Positions 46,186 through 54,774 of a DNA stretch of 64,000 bases are shown one piece after another (within the stretch, counting starts at the first letter, position 1; each line of letters opens with the position of its first letter). Both the position numbers and the translations under genes were made by a program. This DNA is from Renibacterium sp043789415 (GTDB lineage Bacteria > Actinomycetota > Actinomycetes > Actinomycetales > Micrococcaceae). The notes under the pieces were generated by a model. The model did not search any database, was not told where the DNA came from, and saw only the letters and a program-made list of their open reading frames with translations. The stretch covers positions 124,001 through 188,000 of the forward strand of contig NZ_JBDLLW010000001.1 of assembly GCF_043789415.1 (NCBI RefSeq). Direction: 5' to 3'.

Positions 46186-46211
46186 TGAGTGGCATAAAGA
46201 CGTGCCACTCA
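46186..46211 (+). promoter_or_regulatory. Hairpin in the 5' region of the secreted metalloprotease
   Basis: TGAGTGGCA (46186-46194) and TGCCACTCA (46203-46211) form a perfect 9-bp stem with an 8-base loop, 54 bases before the start codon. A second small hairpin, GGGTGC-ttag-GCACCC, lies at 46156-46171. They could be message structures or an operator; no riboswitch class fits. Confidence 0.4.
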
Positions 46212-46264
46212 GCGGAGCGGATTTCTGGCAAAGGCAAAAGCCCTCTTCAGGAAAGGTCTTCACC

Positions 46265-47449
46265 ATGTCAGATAAATCTTCACGGGCCAAGTTTCTGGCG
46301 GCCACAGCCGTCCTCACACTTGGTTTGAGCGGCATCGGAGCGACCGCGATCTTCGCGACGTCGGCCAATGCGGCTCCCGCAGCCTTGGCCGATACCGATG
46401 GCGATACATTGCCAGATATCTGGGAAACCCAAGGCTACGATGCCAATGGAGACGGCGTAATCGACGTCGACCTTCCAGCGATGGGCGCGGATCCCAACCA
46501 CAAAGACCTCTTTGTGGAGATGGACTATATGGCGGGCCGTCTGCCGAGCAGCACGGTGGCCTTCGACCGGATCGTCGATGTCTTCGCCAGTTCACCGATC
46601 AGCAACCCCGATGGGGTGAGCGGGATCAAGCTCCACCTGGATGCCGGCGTCGCCGGTGGCGGCACTTACAACCTGGGCGGCGGCAATCAGGTCCCCTATG
46701 ATTCCAATCTGAGCCCGGTGCTTTCACAGACCAATGCGATCAAGTCGGCGAACTTCGATTCGAAGCGGGCCGCGGTGTTCTATTACATGCTCTGGGCGGA
46801 TGACTACGACAGCAGCTGCAGTAGCGGCAACGCTTTCGCGATCCCCAACGACACCTTCGTGGTCACGATGGGACCGCGGTGTGGCTGGACGGTGACTCAG
46901 GATATGCAGGTCGGCACTTTCGTCCACGAGTTCGGCCATACCCTGGGCTTCACCCACGGCGGCAATGACAGCGTTAACTACAAGCCCAACTACCTTTCGG
47001 TGATGAACTACACCTTCCAGTTCGGCGGGGTGCCGAAGGCCGATGGCACCTCCTACTTCGGATACTCCAGTGTGAACCCGGGCTCGCTGAACGAGAACAG
47101 TCTCAATGAATCCAACGGTTTGGGTGCTTCGGCTTCAGCGTGGAAGACCACCTGGTTCTGCCCGGATAAGACCGCGCGAACTACCGCGGTCAACGCTAGC
47201 CAGCCGATCGACTGGAACTGCAACGGTTCGCTGACCAGCGGCGTGTCGAGCGATATCAATAAGAGCGGCGGCAAGAGCACACTGGGCTCCTCCAATAACT
47301 GGGCCAGCATCCAGTTCGGTGGTGGCTCGGTCGGCGGCTCGGGAAGCCTGGCAGAATCCCGGACGCCTTCCTCGGTGGAGCACACCGAACACGAGCTGAC
47401 GAAGTCCGATTGGGACAATCTGAAGGTCGGGGTTCTGCCGGGTCACTGA
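46265..47449 (+). CDS. Secreted metzincin-type zinc metalloprotease
   Basis: 394 residues from ATG 46265 with AGGAAAGG upstream; the frame open from 46202 lacks a binding site. A Sec signal (KFLAATAVLTLGLSGIGATA, then SANAAP) is followed by calcium-binding-like Asp repeats (DTDGDTLPD, DANGDGVIDVD) and a catalytic domain with HEFGHTLGFTHGG (HExxHxxGxxH) near residue 220 and a Met-turn SVMNYTFQ about 25 residues later. The tail is rich in Gly and Ser. It is secreted and probably calcium-dependent; the substrate is unknown. It sits between leuA and recO, a position usually without such a gene. Confidence 0.88.
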   Translation: MSDKSSRAKFLAATAVLTLGLSGIGATAIFATSANAAPAALADTDGDTLPDIWETQGYDANGDGVIDVDLPAMGADPNHKDLFVEMDYMAGRLPSSTVAFDRIVDVFASSPISNPDGVSGIKLHLDAGVAGGGTYNLGGGNQVPYDSNLSPVLSQTNAIKSANFDSKRAAVFYYMLWADDYDSSCSSGNAFAIPNDTFVVTMGPRCGWTVTQDMQVGTFVHEFGHTLGFTHGGNDSVNYKPNYLSVMNYTFQFGGVPKADGTSYFGYSSVNPGSLNENSLNESNGLGASASAWKTTWFCPDKTARTTAVNASQPIDWNCNGSLTSGVSSDINKSGGKSTLGSSNNWASIQFGGGSVGGSGSLAESRTPSSVEHTEHELTKSDWDNLKVGVLPGH

Positions 47450-47480
47450 GACCGGCTCATTCCTGTCTTGATGACTGAGG

Positions 47481-47522
47481 GTTGAAGGTGTGGTTCCCGG
47501 CGTCGGGGGCCACACCTTCAAC
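47481..47522 (+). terminator. Hairpin after the metalloprotease gene
   Basis: GTTGAAGGTGTGG (47481-47493) and CCACACCTTCAAC (47510-47522) form a perfect 13-bp stem with a 16-base loop, 31 bases after the stop. GTT and AAAG follow, with no T-run. It ends 58 bases before recO. Confidence 0.75.
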
Positions 47523-47580
47523 GTTAAAGTTCGGCCGGTCAATCCGGGGTCTTGGGCCGCTGAGGTGGCAGAATGAAGCG

Positions 47581-48336
47581 GTGGCCGCACACTCTTCTTT
47601 CGCAGCGCGCACCTACCGGGTGGACGCCGTTGTGTTGCGCACCCATAAGCTCGGAGAGGCTGATCGGATCATCACCTTGCTGACCAGTGATCATGGTCAG
47701 ATTCGCGCTGTCGCTAAGGGAGTCCGCAGGACTTCCAGTAAATTCGGTGGCCGGTTGGAGCCTTTTATGGTCTCAGATCTGCAATTAGTCGCCGGACGTA
47801 CTCTCGATATCATTTCCCAGGCAGTCACTAAAAGCTCTTATGGGCAATCGATCGCTGCCCATTATGACCGCTATACTGTCGCCACCGCGATGGCAGAGAC
47901 AGCTGAGAAGCTCACAGACGCAGATTCTGAGTCTGCGGGAGCGCAGTACCGGCTGCTGGTCGGAGCTCTTGCGGCGTTGTCTCGCGGCGACCATGCCGCC
48001 GAGTTGATTCTCGATTCATATCTTCTGCGTTCTTTGGCCACGGCGGGTTGGGCACCGAGTTTTGATGCCTGTGCTCGCTGCGGCGCGACCGGCCCGCACA
48101 CAGCCTTCTCAGCCGCGCTCGGAGGTGCGGTGTGCCATGACTGCAGGCCTCCTGGCTCACCCTCGCCCTCCGTGGAAACGATGCGGCTGCTGGCTGCGCT
48201 GCTCAGCGGAGATTGGGCAGTGGCAGATGTCTCTGAACCGGCAAACCGGCGGGAGGCCGCCGGACTGGTGGCCAGCTTTGTGCAGTGGCATTTGGAGCGC
48301 AATGTGCGCTCGTTGCGTCTGGTAGAGAGAAACTGA
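47581..48336 (+). CDS. recO: DNA repair protein RecO
   Basis: 251 residues from GTG 47581 (MAAHSSFAARTYRVDAVV), chosen because the open frame above it (from 47482) runs through the hairpin and because CAGAAT (47569-47574) sits six bases upstream. RecO loads RecA on gaps with RecR. It has the OB-fold start RTHKLGEADRIITLLT, KGVRRTSSKFGGRLEPF and a zinc-knuckle CARCGATGPHTAF with CHDC. uppS follows six bases later. Confidence 0.92.
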   Translation: MAAHSSFAARTYRVDAVVLRTHKLGEADRIITLLTSDHGQIRAVAKGVRRTSSKFGGRLEPFMVSDLQLVAGRTLDIISQAVTKSSYGQSIAAHYDRYTVATAMAETAEKLTDADSESAGAQYRLLVGALAALSRGDHAAELILDSYLLRSLATAGWAPSFDACARCGATGPHTAFSAALGGAVCHDCRPPGSPSPSVETMRLLAALLSGDWAVADVSEPANRREAAGLVASFVQWHLERNVRSLRLVERN

Positions 48337-48342
48337 GAAATA

Positions 48343-49158
48343 ATGGCTCGACGATCCACCCGAAGCACCGCTAAACCAGAGGTGCAGGCTCCCTGGTCGC
48401 ACCCATCAGGTGCCGTCAAACCACAAATACCGGCTGAGTTGATCCCGCAGCACGTCGCCATCGTGATGGACGGCAACGGACGCTGGGCTAATCAGCGTGG
48501 CCTGACCCGGATCGAAGGGCACAAAGCGGGGGAGCCCGCATTGCTCGACGTCATGGCGGGTGCGATTGAACTGGGCATCAAATACGTCACTGTCTACGCC
48601 TTTTCCACGGAGAATTGGCGGCGCTCCCCGGAAGAAGTGCGCTTCCTGATGGGCTTCAATCGTGATGTGCTGCGCAGGCAGCGGGATCAGCTGGACGCCT
48701 GGGGTGTGCGGGTGCGCTGGTCAGGGCGGAAACCCCGGCTCTGGGGCTCGGTGATCAAAGAGCTTGAGATCGCCCAAGAGCGGACCAAGGACAACGACAC
48801 CATTACCTTGACCATGTGCGTCAACTACGGAGGCCGAGCGGAACTGGCCGATGCGGTTTCCTCGATCGCCCGAGAAGTGGAAGCCGGTAGGCTCAAAGCC
48901 TCGGCGATCACTGAACGCACCATTCAGAAGCATCTCTATCTGCCCGATGTTCCGGACGTCGATCTTTTCATGAGATCCAGCGGTGAACAACGGCTTTCGA
49001 ACTTCGTGCTGTGGCAGAGTGCCTACGCCGAGTTCGTCTTCCTGGACACCCTCTGGCCGGATGTCGATCGGAGAACTCTCTGGGAGGCAGTCGATATCTA
49101 TGCCCGCCGAGACCGCCGCTATGGCGGCGCGATCGATGCTTCTGCGGTGACCGGCTAG
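48343..49158 (+). CDS. uppS: Isoprenyl (undecaprenyl) diphosphate synthase
   Basis: 271 residues from ATG 48343, six bases after recO. This cis-prenyltransferase makes the polyprenyl carrier for cell-wall precursors. It has VAIVMDGNGRWANQRGL (Asp of the catalytic site), YAFSTENWRRSPEEV, CVNYGGRAELADAV and RSSGEQRLSNFVLWQSAYAE with DTLWPD. Extra N-terminal 40 residues are common in actinobacteria. It is co-transcribed with recO. Confidence 0.96.
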   Translation: MARRSTRSTAKPEVQAPWSHPSGAVKPQIPAELIPQHVAIVMDGNGRWANQRGLTRIEGHKAGEPALLDVMAGAIELGIKYVTVYAFSTENWRRSPEEVRFLMGFNRDVLRRQRDQLDAWGVRVRWSGRKPRLWGSVIKELEIAQERTKDNDTITLTMCVNYGGRAELADAVSSIAREVEAGRLKASAITERTIQKHLYLPDVPDVDLFMRSSGEQRLSNFVLWQSAYAEFVFLDTLWPDVDRRTLWEAVDIYARRDRRYGGAIDASAVTG

Positions 49159-49184
49159 GTCATCACCGACTAATTCATCACCGG

Positions 49185-50225
49185 CTAGTTCTCCGGGCCG
49201 TAGGCGCGCATCCAGTGACCGATATCGGCGTAAGCGGCGTCCCTGACGGACTGCCGCGAGAGGAAGATGTCGTGGAGCCCGCCGGAATAGCGGTTGACCA
49301 TCACTCGATGCCCGATCTGCAGGCCCAGCTTGGCCATCTGCTGGACGTCGATCACAGCGTCGACTCCCTGCATCTGCTCGCTCCAATCCGCTTGAATAAG
49401 GGTTTTCTCGGAGAGCAGCATCAGAATTGGAGCCTGAATGCTGAGCCCCTTTGAGACCTGGGCATGGCCGTTCAGCACCGCTTTGATCCAGCCCGCTCGG
49501 AACGGGAATGAGTTAGCCGGGCGCCAGCGGGGATCGAGATCCCATTCACCGTGCGCCGTGCTGCTCACCGACTGCCAATAAGCAGTCATATCCGGATGAT
49601 TGAAGACTCGCTTCGGATCTGAACGGACAAAGGGGTCCACCAGGTGGGTGGCGATCTGCCGCAGAAAACGGCTGCCCTGCAGTTCCAGCCACGGTCCGTT
49701 GAGAATGAGGGACGATAAGATTCCGGGGTGCCGATCGGCCCAGAGCGTGGCGATCAGAGCACCGAGCGAGTGAGCGAGCAGATGGATTCGGCAGTCGTGA
49801 CCCAGATCCGCGCCGATCGCCTCCAGGGCGGCGGCTAGGTCCTCATCGTAGATCGCCAGGTCTTCAGTGAAACCCTCAGACTGTCCTTCTCGTAAGCTGC
49901 GGCCGTATTTGCGCAGATCCAGTGCATAAAAATTGATCCCGCGTTCGGTGAAAAATTCAGCGAGCTCAGTTTGGAAGAAATAATCCGCCCAGCCATGAAG
50001 GTAGAGCACGACCTCCTCGGGATGCGAGGATTCGCTGGGCTTGAGCTCGACAACTCGCTGCCACCAGCTCCTATCGGGTACGGGTTTGCGCTTCGGACGG
50101 TGCCGCACCAGGGTGGCGACGACCGGGCCCTCTTCATCTGAGTCCAAGTCGAGAGTCAGTTTTTGATAGCCAGGACCCAGGAAATCCTGCTCCCACTGAG
50201 CACGGGTAGCCGTCTCCACCGTCAT
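49185..50225 (-). CDS. Alpha/beta hydrolase (serine aminopeptidase S33-like), copy 1
   Basis: 346 residues, ATG 50225, overlapping its upstream paralog by four bases. Features: LYLHGWADYFFQTELAEFF, the nucleophile elbow LLAHSLGALIATLW near residue 150, and a late His in RYSGGLHDIFLS. It is homologous along its length to the next gene (WEQDFLGPGY against WEQDVLGPGY at the start). It resembles monoglyceride lipase or lysophospholipase. No signal peptide is present. Substrate unknown. Confidence 0.87.
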   Translation of the reverse strand: MTVETATRAQWEQDFLGPGYQKLTLDLDSDEEGPVVATLVRHRPKRKPVPDRSWWQRVVELKPSESSHPEEVVLYLHGWADYFFQTELAEFFTERGINFYALDLRKYGRSLREGQSEGFTEDLAIYDEDLAAALEAIGADLGHDCRIHLLAHSLGALIATLWADRHPGILSSLILNGPWLELQGSRFLRQIATHLVDPFVRSDPKRVFNHPDMTAYWQSVSSTAHGEWDLDPRWRPANSFPFRAGWIKAVLNGHAQVSKGLSIQAPILMLLSEKTLIQADWSEQMQGVDAVIDVQQMAKLGLQIGHRVMVNRYSGGLHDIFLSRQSVRDAAYADIGHWMRAYGPEN

Positions 50226-51247
50226 CCTGCACTCCCATTCTTCTCATCTCGGGGATCCGGGACGAGCATATAACCTTGCAGCCAACGCCGCAGTCGCGCA
50301 TAAGCCTCTTCGCGCACTGGTCTTTCGGAGAGCAGCACATCGTGCAGTCCGCCGTCGATCTTTTCTATACTGACGCTCTGCCCCAGCGTGATCGCACGGG
50401 CTGCCATGGTCTGGATATCGAGTACGGCATCGGCGCTGCGCATGCCTTCACGCCAGCGCGGTCCATTCAAGCTACGAGCACTCATCATCACCAGGATAGG
50501 CACGGGAATGTCCAGACCGCGAGCCACTTGGGCCTGGCCGGCCAGAATAGCGCTCATCCAGCCCCAGCGCATCGGAAAGGCCAGCGGAGGGCGTAAGCGG
50601 TCATCGAGATCCCATTCACCCTCGGCATGCGAGGAGATGGAACGCCAGTAAAAATTCCTTTCGGGTGCCTTGATCCGGCTTTGCGGCCACCAGCGGGCCA
50701 GCGGTTCCACCATGGAATACATGCCATAACGCACAAAGGAACTTCCATGCATTTCCAGCCACGGGCTATTGAGAATCAGATGGCTCACTGTCTCCGGAAA
50801 CCGGCTGGTCCATAACGCCGCGACCAGGCCTCCGGTGGAATGCCCCATCAGCGCGACCTGAGGTGATTGATCTGACCGGCCATAGTGCTCATGCAAATCC
50901 TCGACGACGACCTTGAGCGCTTTGCTCAATTCCGTATCGTAATCCTCGAGGTCAGCGACGAATCCGCCGACGCTGTGATCCCGAAGACTACGTCCGTGAT
51001 TGTGCAGGTCAAGCGCATAAAAGGCGACTCCCAGTTCAGTGAAGAATTCAGCCAATTCGGTATTGAAGAAGTAATCGCTCCAGCCGTGGATGAAAAGCAC
51101 CGCCTGGTGAGGCAGTGCCGGCTGCGACTCCGGGAAATGCCTGACCAGGGTGGCGATCTCATGTTCAGCGCCGTCGCGTCCAACATCGAGCACGGTGGAT
51201 TCGTAGCCGGGACCGAGCACGTCCTGCTCCCAGCGAAGTTCAGTCAT
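50222..51247 (-). CDS. Alpha/beta hydrolase (serine aminopeptidase S33-like), copy 2
   Basis: 341 residues, ATG 51247. Features: FIHGWSDYFFNTELAEFF, nucleophile elbow LMGHSTGGLVAALW, and the His in KIDGGLHDVLLS. Together with copy 1 it is a tandem duplication that has diverged, with the flanks of the nucleophile differing (GHSTG against AHSLG). It begins five bases after the flavin dehydrogenase gene ends, so all three are one operon. Confidence 0.88.
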   Translation of the reverse strand: MTELRWEQDVLGPGYESTVLDVGRDGAEHEIATLVRHFPESQPALPHQAVLFIHGWSDYFFNTELAEFFTELGVAFYALDLHNHGRSLRDHSVGGFVADLEDYDTELSKALKVVVEDLHEHYGRSDQSPQVALMGHSTGGLVAALWTSRFPETVSHLILNSPWLEMHGSSFVRYGMYSMVEPLARWWPQSRIKAPERNFYWRSISSHAEGEWDLDDRLRPPLAFPMRWGWMSAILAGQAQVARGLDIPVPILVMMSARSLNGPRWREGMRSADAVLDIQTMAARAITLGQSVSIEKIDGGLHDVLLSERPVREEAYARLRRWLQGYMLVPDPRDEKNGSAG

Positions 51248-51252
51248 TCAAC

Positions 51253-52911
51253 TCACCCGCAGGCTCGGGCGGCAGCTCGTCCCGCAGTGCGCCCGGAGAA
51301 GAGACAACCGCCTAGGAAGGTGCCCTCCAAAGCCCGATAGCCATGCACTCCACCGCCTCCGAAGCCAGCGGCCTCACCAGCGGCATAGAGACCATCAATC
51401 GGATCTCCATCGGTTCCGATCACCTGGCCGTCGAGATTTGTTTGGATTCCGCCCAAGGACTTACGGGTCAGAATCGAGAGCCTGACCGCGATCAGTGGGC
51501 CGTGTTCTTTGGCGAGCATCTGATGGGGTGGCACCACGCGCATGATCTTGTCGGTGGCGAATCGTCGAGCCTCTCGAATCGCATTGAGCTGGGTGTCCTT
51601 TCCTAAACCGGTGGCCACCTGACGATCCCGTGCCTCGATCATCTCCCGCAGCCTGGTCCCGCTGATCAGCTCTTCGCCGATCAAGGCATTCATTTTGACC
51701 GCCAACTCCTCCGGAGTGCCAGCCTGCAAGAAATCGACTCCGTGATCGAGGAAAGCCTGTACCGGAGCAGGTACACTGGTCATCGCGCGTTTCGCGAGGG
51801 CGGGAATGTCTTTACCCGTCAGATCGGGGTTCTGCTCCGAACCGGAGAGCGCAAATTCCTTGCCGATGATCGTTTTATTGAGCACGAACCAGGAATGCTG
51901 ATAGCCGCTCGCCACGATGTGCCTGACCGAGCCGAGCGAGTCAAACCCCGGAAAGAGTGGCGTCGGAAGCTTCTTTCCCGTGGCGTCCAGCCACAGTGAG
52001 GAGGGCCCCGGTAAGATACGGATCCCATGCTTGGGCCAGATCGGATCCCAGTTGTGAATACCTTCTGGGTAATGCCACATCCGATCGGTATTGATCAGGG
52101 TGCCGCCGACTGATTCCACCGCGTCTTGGAATTCCCCATCGACTGAGGCTGGCACTCCAGAGATCAGGTAATCAGGTGCTTTGCCCTCGGGCCACTGCTC
52201 CCTGACCTTTCGGTGATTGCCGCCGATCCCACCGGTGGTGACCAGAACCACCTGAGCGGAGACGTCGAATTCACCGACTACCTTGCGGCTGCTCTGCTCG
52301 CCCCGAGCGACATCGGATGGTTCCAGGATTTCTCCCCGTACGCCGCTGATTCGCCCGGCGACGGAGACGAGCTCCGTGGCACGATGACGATAGAGTATTC
52401 GAACTTTTCCTTCGCTGACCCCTTCGGCGAGCTTAATCAGAAAAGGTGCCAAAATACCGGGGCCGGTGCCCCAGGTGATGTGGAACCGAGGAACCGAATT
52501 GCCGTGTCCTTCAGCGTCATAGCCGCCTCGTTCAGCCCATTGCACCAAGGGGAAGAACCGGACGCCCAGCGAATGCAGCCAGGTGCGTTTCTCGGTTGCC
52601 GCGAAATGCACATAGGCCTTGGCCCACTCTCGTGGCCAATAATCCTCGGGCCTATCGAAGTCCGCCGTGCCAAACCAGTCCGCCAAAGCGAGTTCCTCGG
52701 AATCCTTGACGCCCAGGTGCCGTTGCTCGGGGGAATCTACTAAGAACATTCCGCCGAAGGACCAGAATGCCTGGCCGCCAAGCGAGGCTTCGGGCTCCTG
52801 ATCGAGCAAAATAACGTTGCGTCCGGCGTTATAGGCCTCGCAGGCCGCGACGATGCCGGCCAATCCTGCGCCAATAACAATGAGATCTGCTGAGTCCTGA
52901 GTGGCTGCCAT
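51253..52911 (-). CDS. FAD-dependent dehydrogenase, 3-ketosteroid-dehydrogenase-like
   Basis: 552 residues, ATG 52911. The FAD site is LIVIGAGLAGIVAACEAY near residue 10 with LLDQEPEASLGGQAFWSFGG. The substrate domain resembles fumarate reductase and ketosteroid dehydrogenases (LVTTGGIGGNHRKVREQWP), and the C-terminal FAD segment is GLYAAGEAAGFGGGGVHGYRALEGTFLGGCLFSGRTAG. Related proteins oxidise steroids or other unsaturated substrates; the exact substrate is unknown. It leads an operon with two hydrolases, and its stop lies close to the start of copy 2. Confidence 0.88.
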   Translation of the reverse strand: MAATQDSADLIVIGAGLAGIVAACEAYNAGRNVILLDQEPEASLGGQAFWSFGGMFLVDSPEQRHLGVKDSEELALADWFGTADFDRPEDYWPREWAKAYVHFAATEKRTWLHSLGVRFFPLVQWAERGGYDAEGHGNSVPRFHITWGTGPGILAPFLIKLAEGVSEGKVRILYRHRATELVSVAGRISGVRGEILEPSDVARGEQSSRKVVGEFDVSAQVVLVTTGGIGGNHRKVREQWPEGKAPDYLISGVPASVDGEFQDAVESVGGTLINTDRMWHYPEGIHNWDPIWPKHGIRILPGPSSLWLDATGKKLPTPLFPGFDSLGSVRHIVASGYQHSWFVLNKTIIGKEFALSGSEQNPDLTGKDIPALAKRAMTSVPAPVQAFLDHGVDFLQAGTPEELAVKMNALIGEELISGTRLREMIEARDRQVATGLGKDTQLNAIREARRFATDKIMRVVPPHQMLAKEHGPLIAVRLSILTRKSLGGIQTNLDGQVIGTDGDPIDGLYAAGEAAGFGGGGVHGYRALEGTFLGGCLFSGRTAGRAAARACG

Positions 52912-52983
52912 ATTTCATGCTAACCCCGCTCGGCGGTTCGCGAAGTCACCACCGGTTTGGCGATGCCGCTCAGGGGCAGGAAA

Positions 52984-54060
52984 ATGAAGACCATGCGCTT
53001 TTACCCCACTTTCTTCCGTGTGGTCTTTTCCGGAATGGATGCCGAACGTGCCCATCGAATCGGCTTCGGCATGGTCAGGCTGGCAGATCGGCTGGGGGCA
53101 GGTGGAGTGCTGAGAAAACTCACTAAGCCTTCAGCAGAACTTCGAGTGCACGCACTCGGCCGGGTCTTCCCTTCGCCTTTCGGACTGGCCGCAGGCTTCG
53201 ACAAAGAGGGGCACGGCATCCCGGCTCTCGCCAATCTTGGTTTCGGGCACGTCGAAGTGGGGACCATCACCGGGCAAGCCCAGCCAGGGAACCCGCAGCC
53301 ACGGCTCTTTCGCTTGGTGCAGGACAGGGCGCTGATCAATCGGATGGGCTTCAACAACGACGGCGCGGCCTCGGTAGCGCCGCGCTTGCGGCACGCCAAA
53401 CAGGTACTGGAACGCCGCTACCGGCAAGCACGGCCGGTGATCGGCGTCAATATCGGTAAGACCAAGAAAGTGGATCTTGCCGATGCTGTCGAGGACTATT
53501 TAGTCAGTACCCGGGAACTCGCTGCCATTGCGGACTACCTGGTGGTCAATGTTTCCTCTCCGAACACCCCCGGCCTTCGACTCTTGCAAGATGTCCGATC
53601 GTTGCGGCCCTTGCTCAGCGAGGTCAGTAACGCTGCGCTGGAAGCGGCCGGACACCGGGTTCCCCTGTTGGTGAAGATAGCCCCGGATCTCTCCGATGCG
53701 GATATCGATGCGGTGACCGAGTTGGCTCTTGAGCTTCAATTGGACGGGATCATCTGCACCAATACAACCATTACCCGGCAGGGGCTGAGCACCGAGCCAG
53801 AGAAGGTGATGGAACTCGGCGTCGGGGGTCTTTCGGGAGCACCGCTCAAAGCCCGTTCCCTGGCCGTGCTGCGCAGGGTGAAAGCAGCGGCGGGGGAGTC
53901 ATTGACCATTATCTCCGTCGGCGGAGTTGAGACGGCGGAAGATGTTCAGCAGCGGCTGGACGCCGGGGCGACTCTGGTGCAGGGGTACACCGCGTTCCTC
54001 TACGAGGGGCCGTTCTGGGTCTCGAAGATCAACCGAGATCTACTCAAGCTCCGCAAGTAG
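52984..54060 (+). CDS. pyrD: Dihydroorotate dehydrogenase (quinone), class 2
   Basis: 358 residues from ATG 52984, with AGGGGCAGG upstream; ATG 52957 is an alternative. PyrD oxidises dihydroorotate to orotate in pyrimidine synthesis, using quinone. A short membrane-associating N-terminus (FYPTFFRVVFSGMDAERAHRIGF) is typical of class 2. FMN contacts are GLAAGFDKEGHG, GTITGQAQPGNPQPRLFRL and NRMGFNNDG; VNVSSPNTPGLRLLQ has the catalytic Ser, and GVETAEDVQQRLDAGATLVQGYTAF is near the end. Confidence 0.96.
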   Translation: MKTMRFYPTFFRVVFSGMDAERAHRIGFGMVRLADRLGAGGVLRKLTKPSAELRVHALGRVFPSPFGLAAGFDKEGHGIPALANLGFGHVEVGTITGQAQPGNPQPRLFRLVQDRALINRMGFNNDGAASVAPRLRHAKQVLERRYRQARPVIGVNIGKTKKVDLADAVEDYLVSTRELAAIADYLVVNVSSPNTPGLRLLQDVRSLRPLLSEVSNAALEAAGHRVPLLVKIAPDLSDADIDAVTELALELQLDGIICTNTTITRQGLSTEPEKVMELGVGGLSGAPLKARSLAVLRRVKAAAGESLTIISVGGVETAEDVQQRLDAGATLVQGYTAFLYEGPFWVSKINRDLLKLRK

Positions 54061-54119
54061 CCAGCCCTCCGGAAAACCAGCGAAAACAGGCGAGGCGCTC
54101 AGCGCGTTCGAGCAGTTTT

Positions 54120-54710
54120 TCAGTCGAGCTTCTGGCCGCGCTTGACTTGCGGTTTGGGCAACCGCAGACGGCGGAACTGCAGGGATCTCATGGTCGCATA
54201 CCAGACGACGCCTTGATCGACGGTGCCGAATTTCGCGATCAGCCGCTTTTTGAGCCGGCGACCCATGAAGATCGAGTCGATCACCACCGCGACGACCATC
54301 AGCCAGAAGATGATGAAGGTCACCGAGACCAAAGAGGCATCGGGGAAGAAAAGGGTCAGCACCACAATGGCCAGGGCGATGAACATCACGAATTCGCCCA
54401 GATTAGTGCGGACGTCGACGAAATCACGAGCAAAGCGCTTTTGCGGGCCTTTGTCCCGGAACGGAAGAAACCTCTCGTCGCCGGTATCCAGCGCGGCACG
54501 AGTCTTCAGCTGAGCCTCCCGGCGGGCTTCCCGGTCCGCTACCCGTGCAGCTGAACGGTCATTGGGCACCAGCGGGCGCTTGCGTGCGGCTTCCTGCTCC
54601 TTACGGCTAGGAGTGGGCGCGCCCTTACCCGCACGCGGATCTGCTTTCTCAGTCGACTTCGCTGATTGATCCGCTACGGTCTCGGTTGCTTCTTTATTTC
54701 TTCCAAACAC
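54120..54710 (-). CDS. DUF3043 membrane protein
   Basis: 196 residues from GTG 54710 (MFGRNKEAT), the usual start of this family; the frame is open to 54821 but would enter the dipeptidase gene. The basic Lys/Ala-rich N-terminus is followed by FARDFVDVRTNLGEFVMF and two membrane helices (MFIALAIVVLTLFFPD, VTFIIFWLMVVAVVIDSIF), then RRLKKRLIAKFG. The function is unknown. It is divergent from the dipeptidase gene. Confidence 0.86.
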   Translation of the reverse strand: MFGRNKEATETVADQSAKSTEKADPRAGKGAPTPSRKEQEAARKRPLVPNDRSAARVADREARREAQLKTRAALDTGDERFLPFRDKGPQKRFARDFVDVRTNLGEFVMFIALAIVVLTLFFPDASLVSVTFIIFWLMVVAVVIDSIFMGRRLKKRLIAKFGTVDQGVVWYATMRSLQFRRLRLPKPQVKRGQKLD

Positions 54711-54738
54711 CTCTCCAGGATACCCGTTGCGCAGCGCC

Positions 54739-54767
54739 TTGGACTCATCGAGAACGGGCGGTAAGGT
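54739..54767 (+). promoter_or_regulatory. Leaderless promoter of the dipeptidase gene
   Basis: TTGGAC (54739-54744), 17-bp spacer, TAAGGT (54762-54767), with the ATG seven bases later at 54775. The spacing fits a leaderless message, the best example of this in the window. Confidence 0.65.
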
Positions 54768-54774
54768 TCGGACC

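Noticed and set aside
45293..46237. A 314-residue minus-strand frame opposite the end of leuA
   Set aside because: It overlaps the LeuA dimer domain and runs through a terminator hairpin; no family features are seen.
46100..46264. A cyclic-dinucleotide riboswitch before the secreted metalloprotease
   Set aside because: The hairpins are there but the conserved bases of the c-di-GMP and c-di-AMP classes are not.
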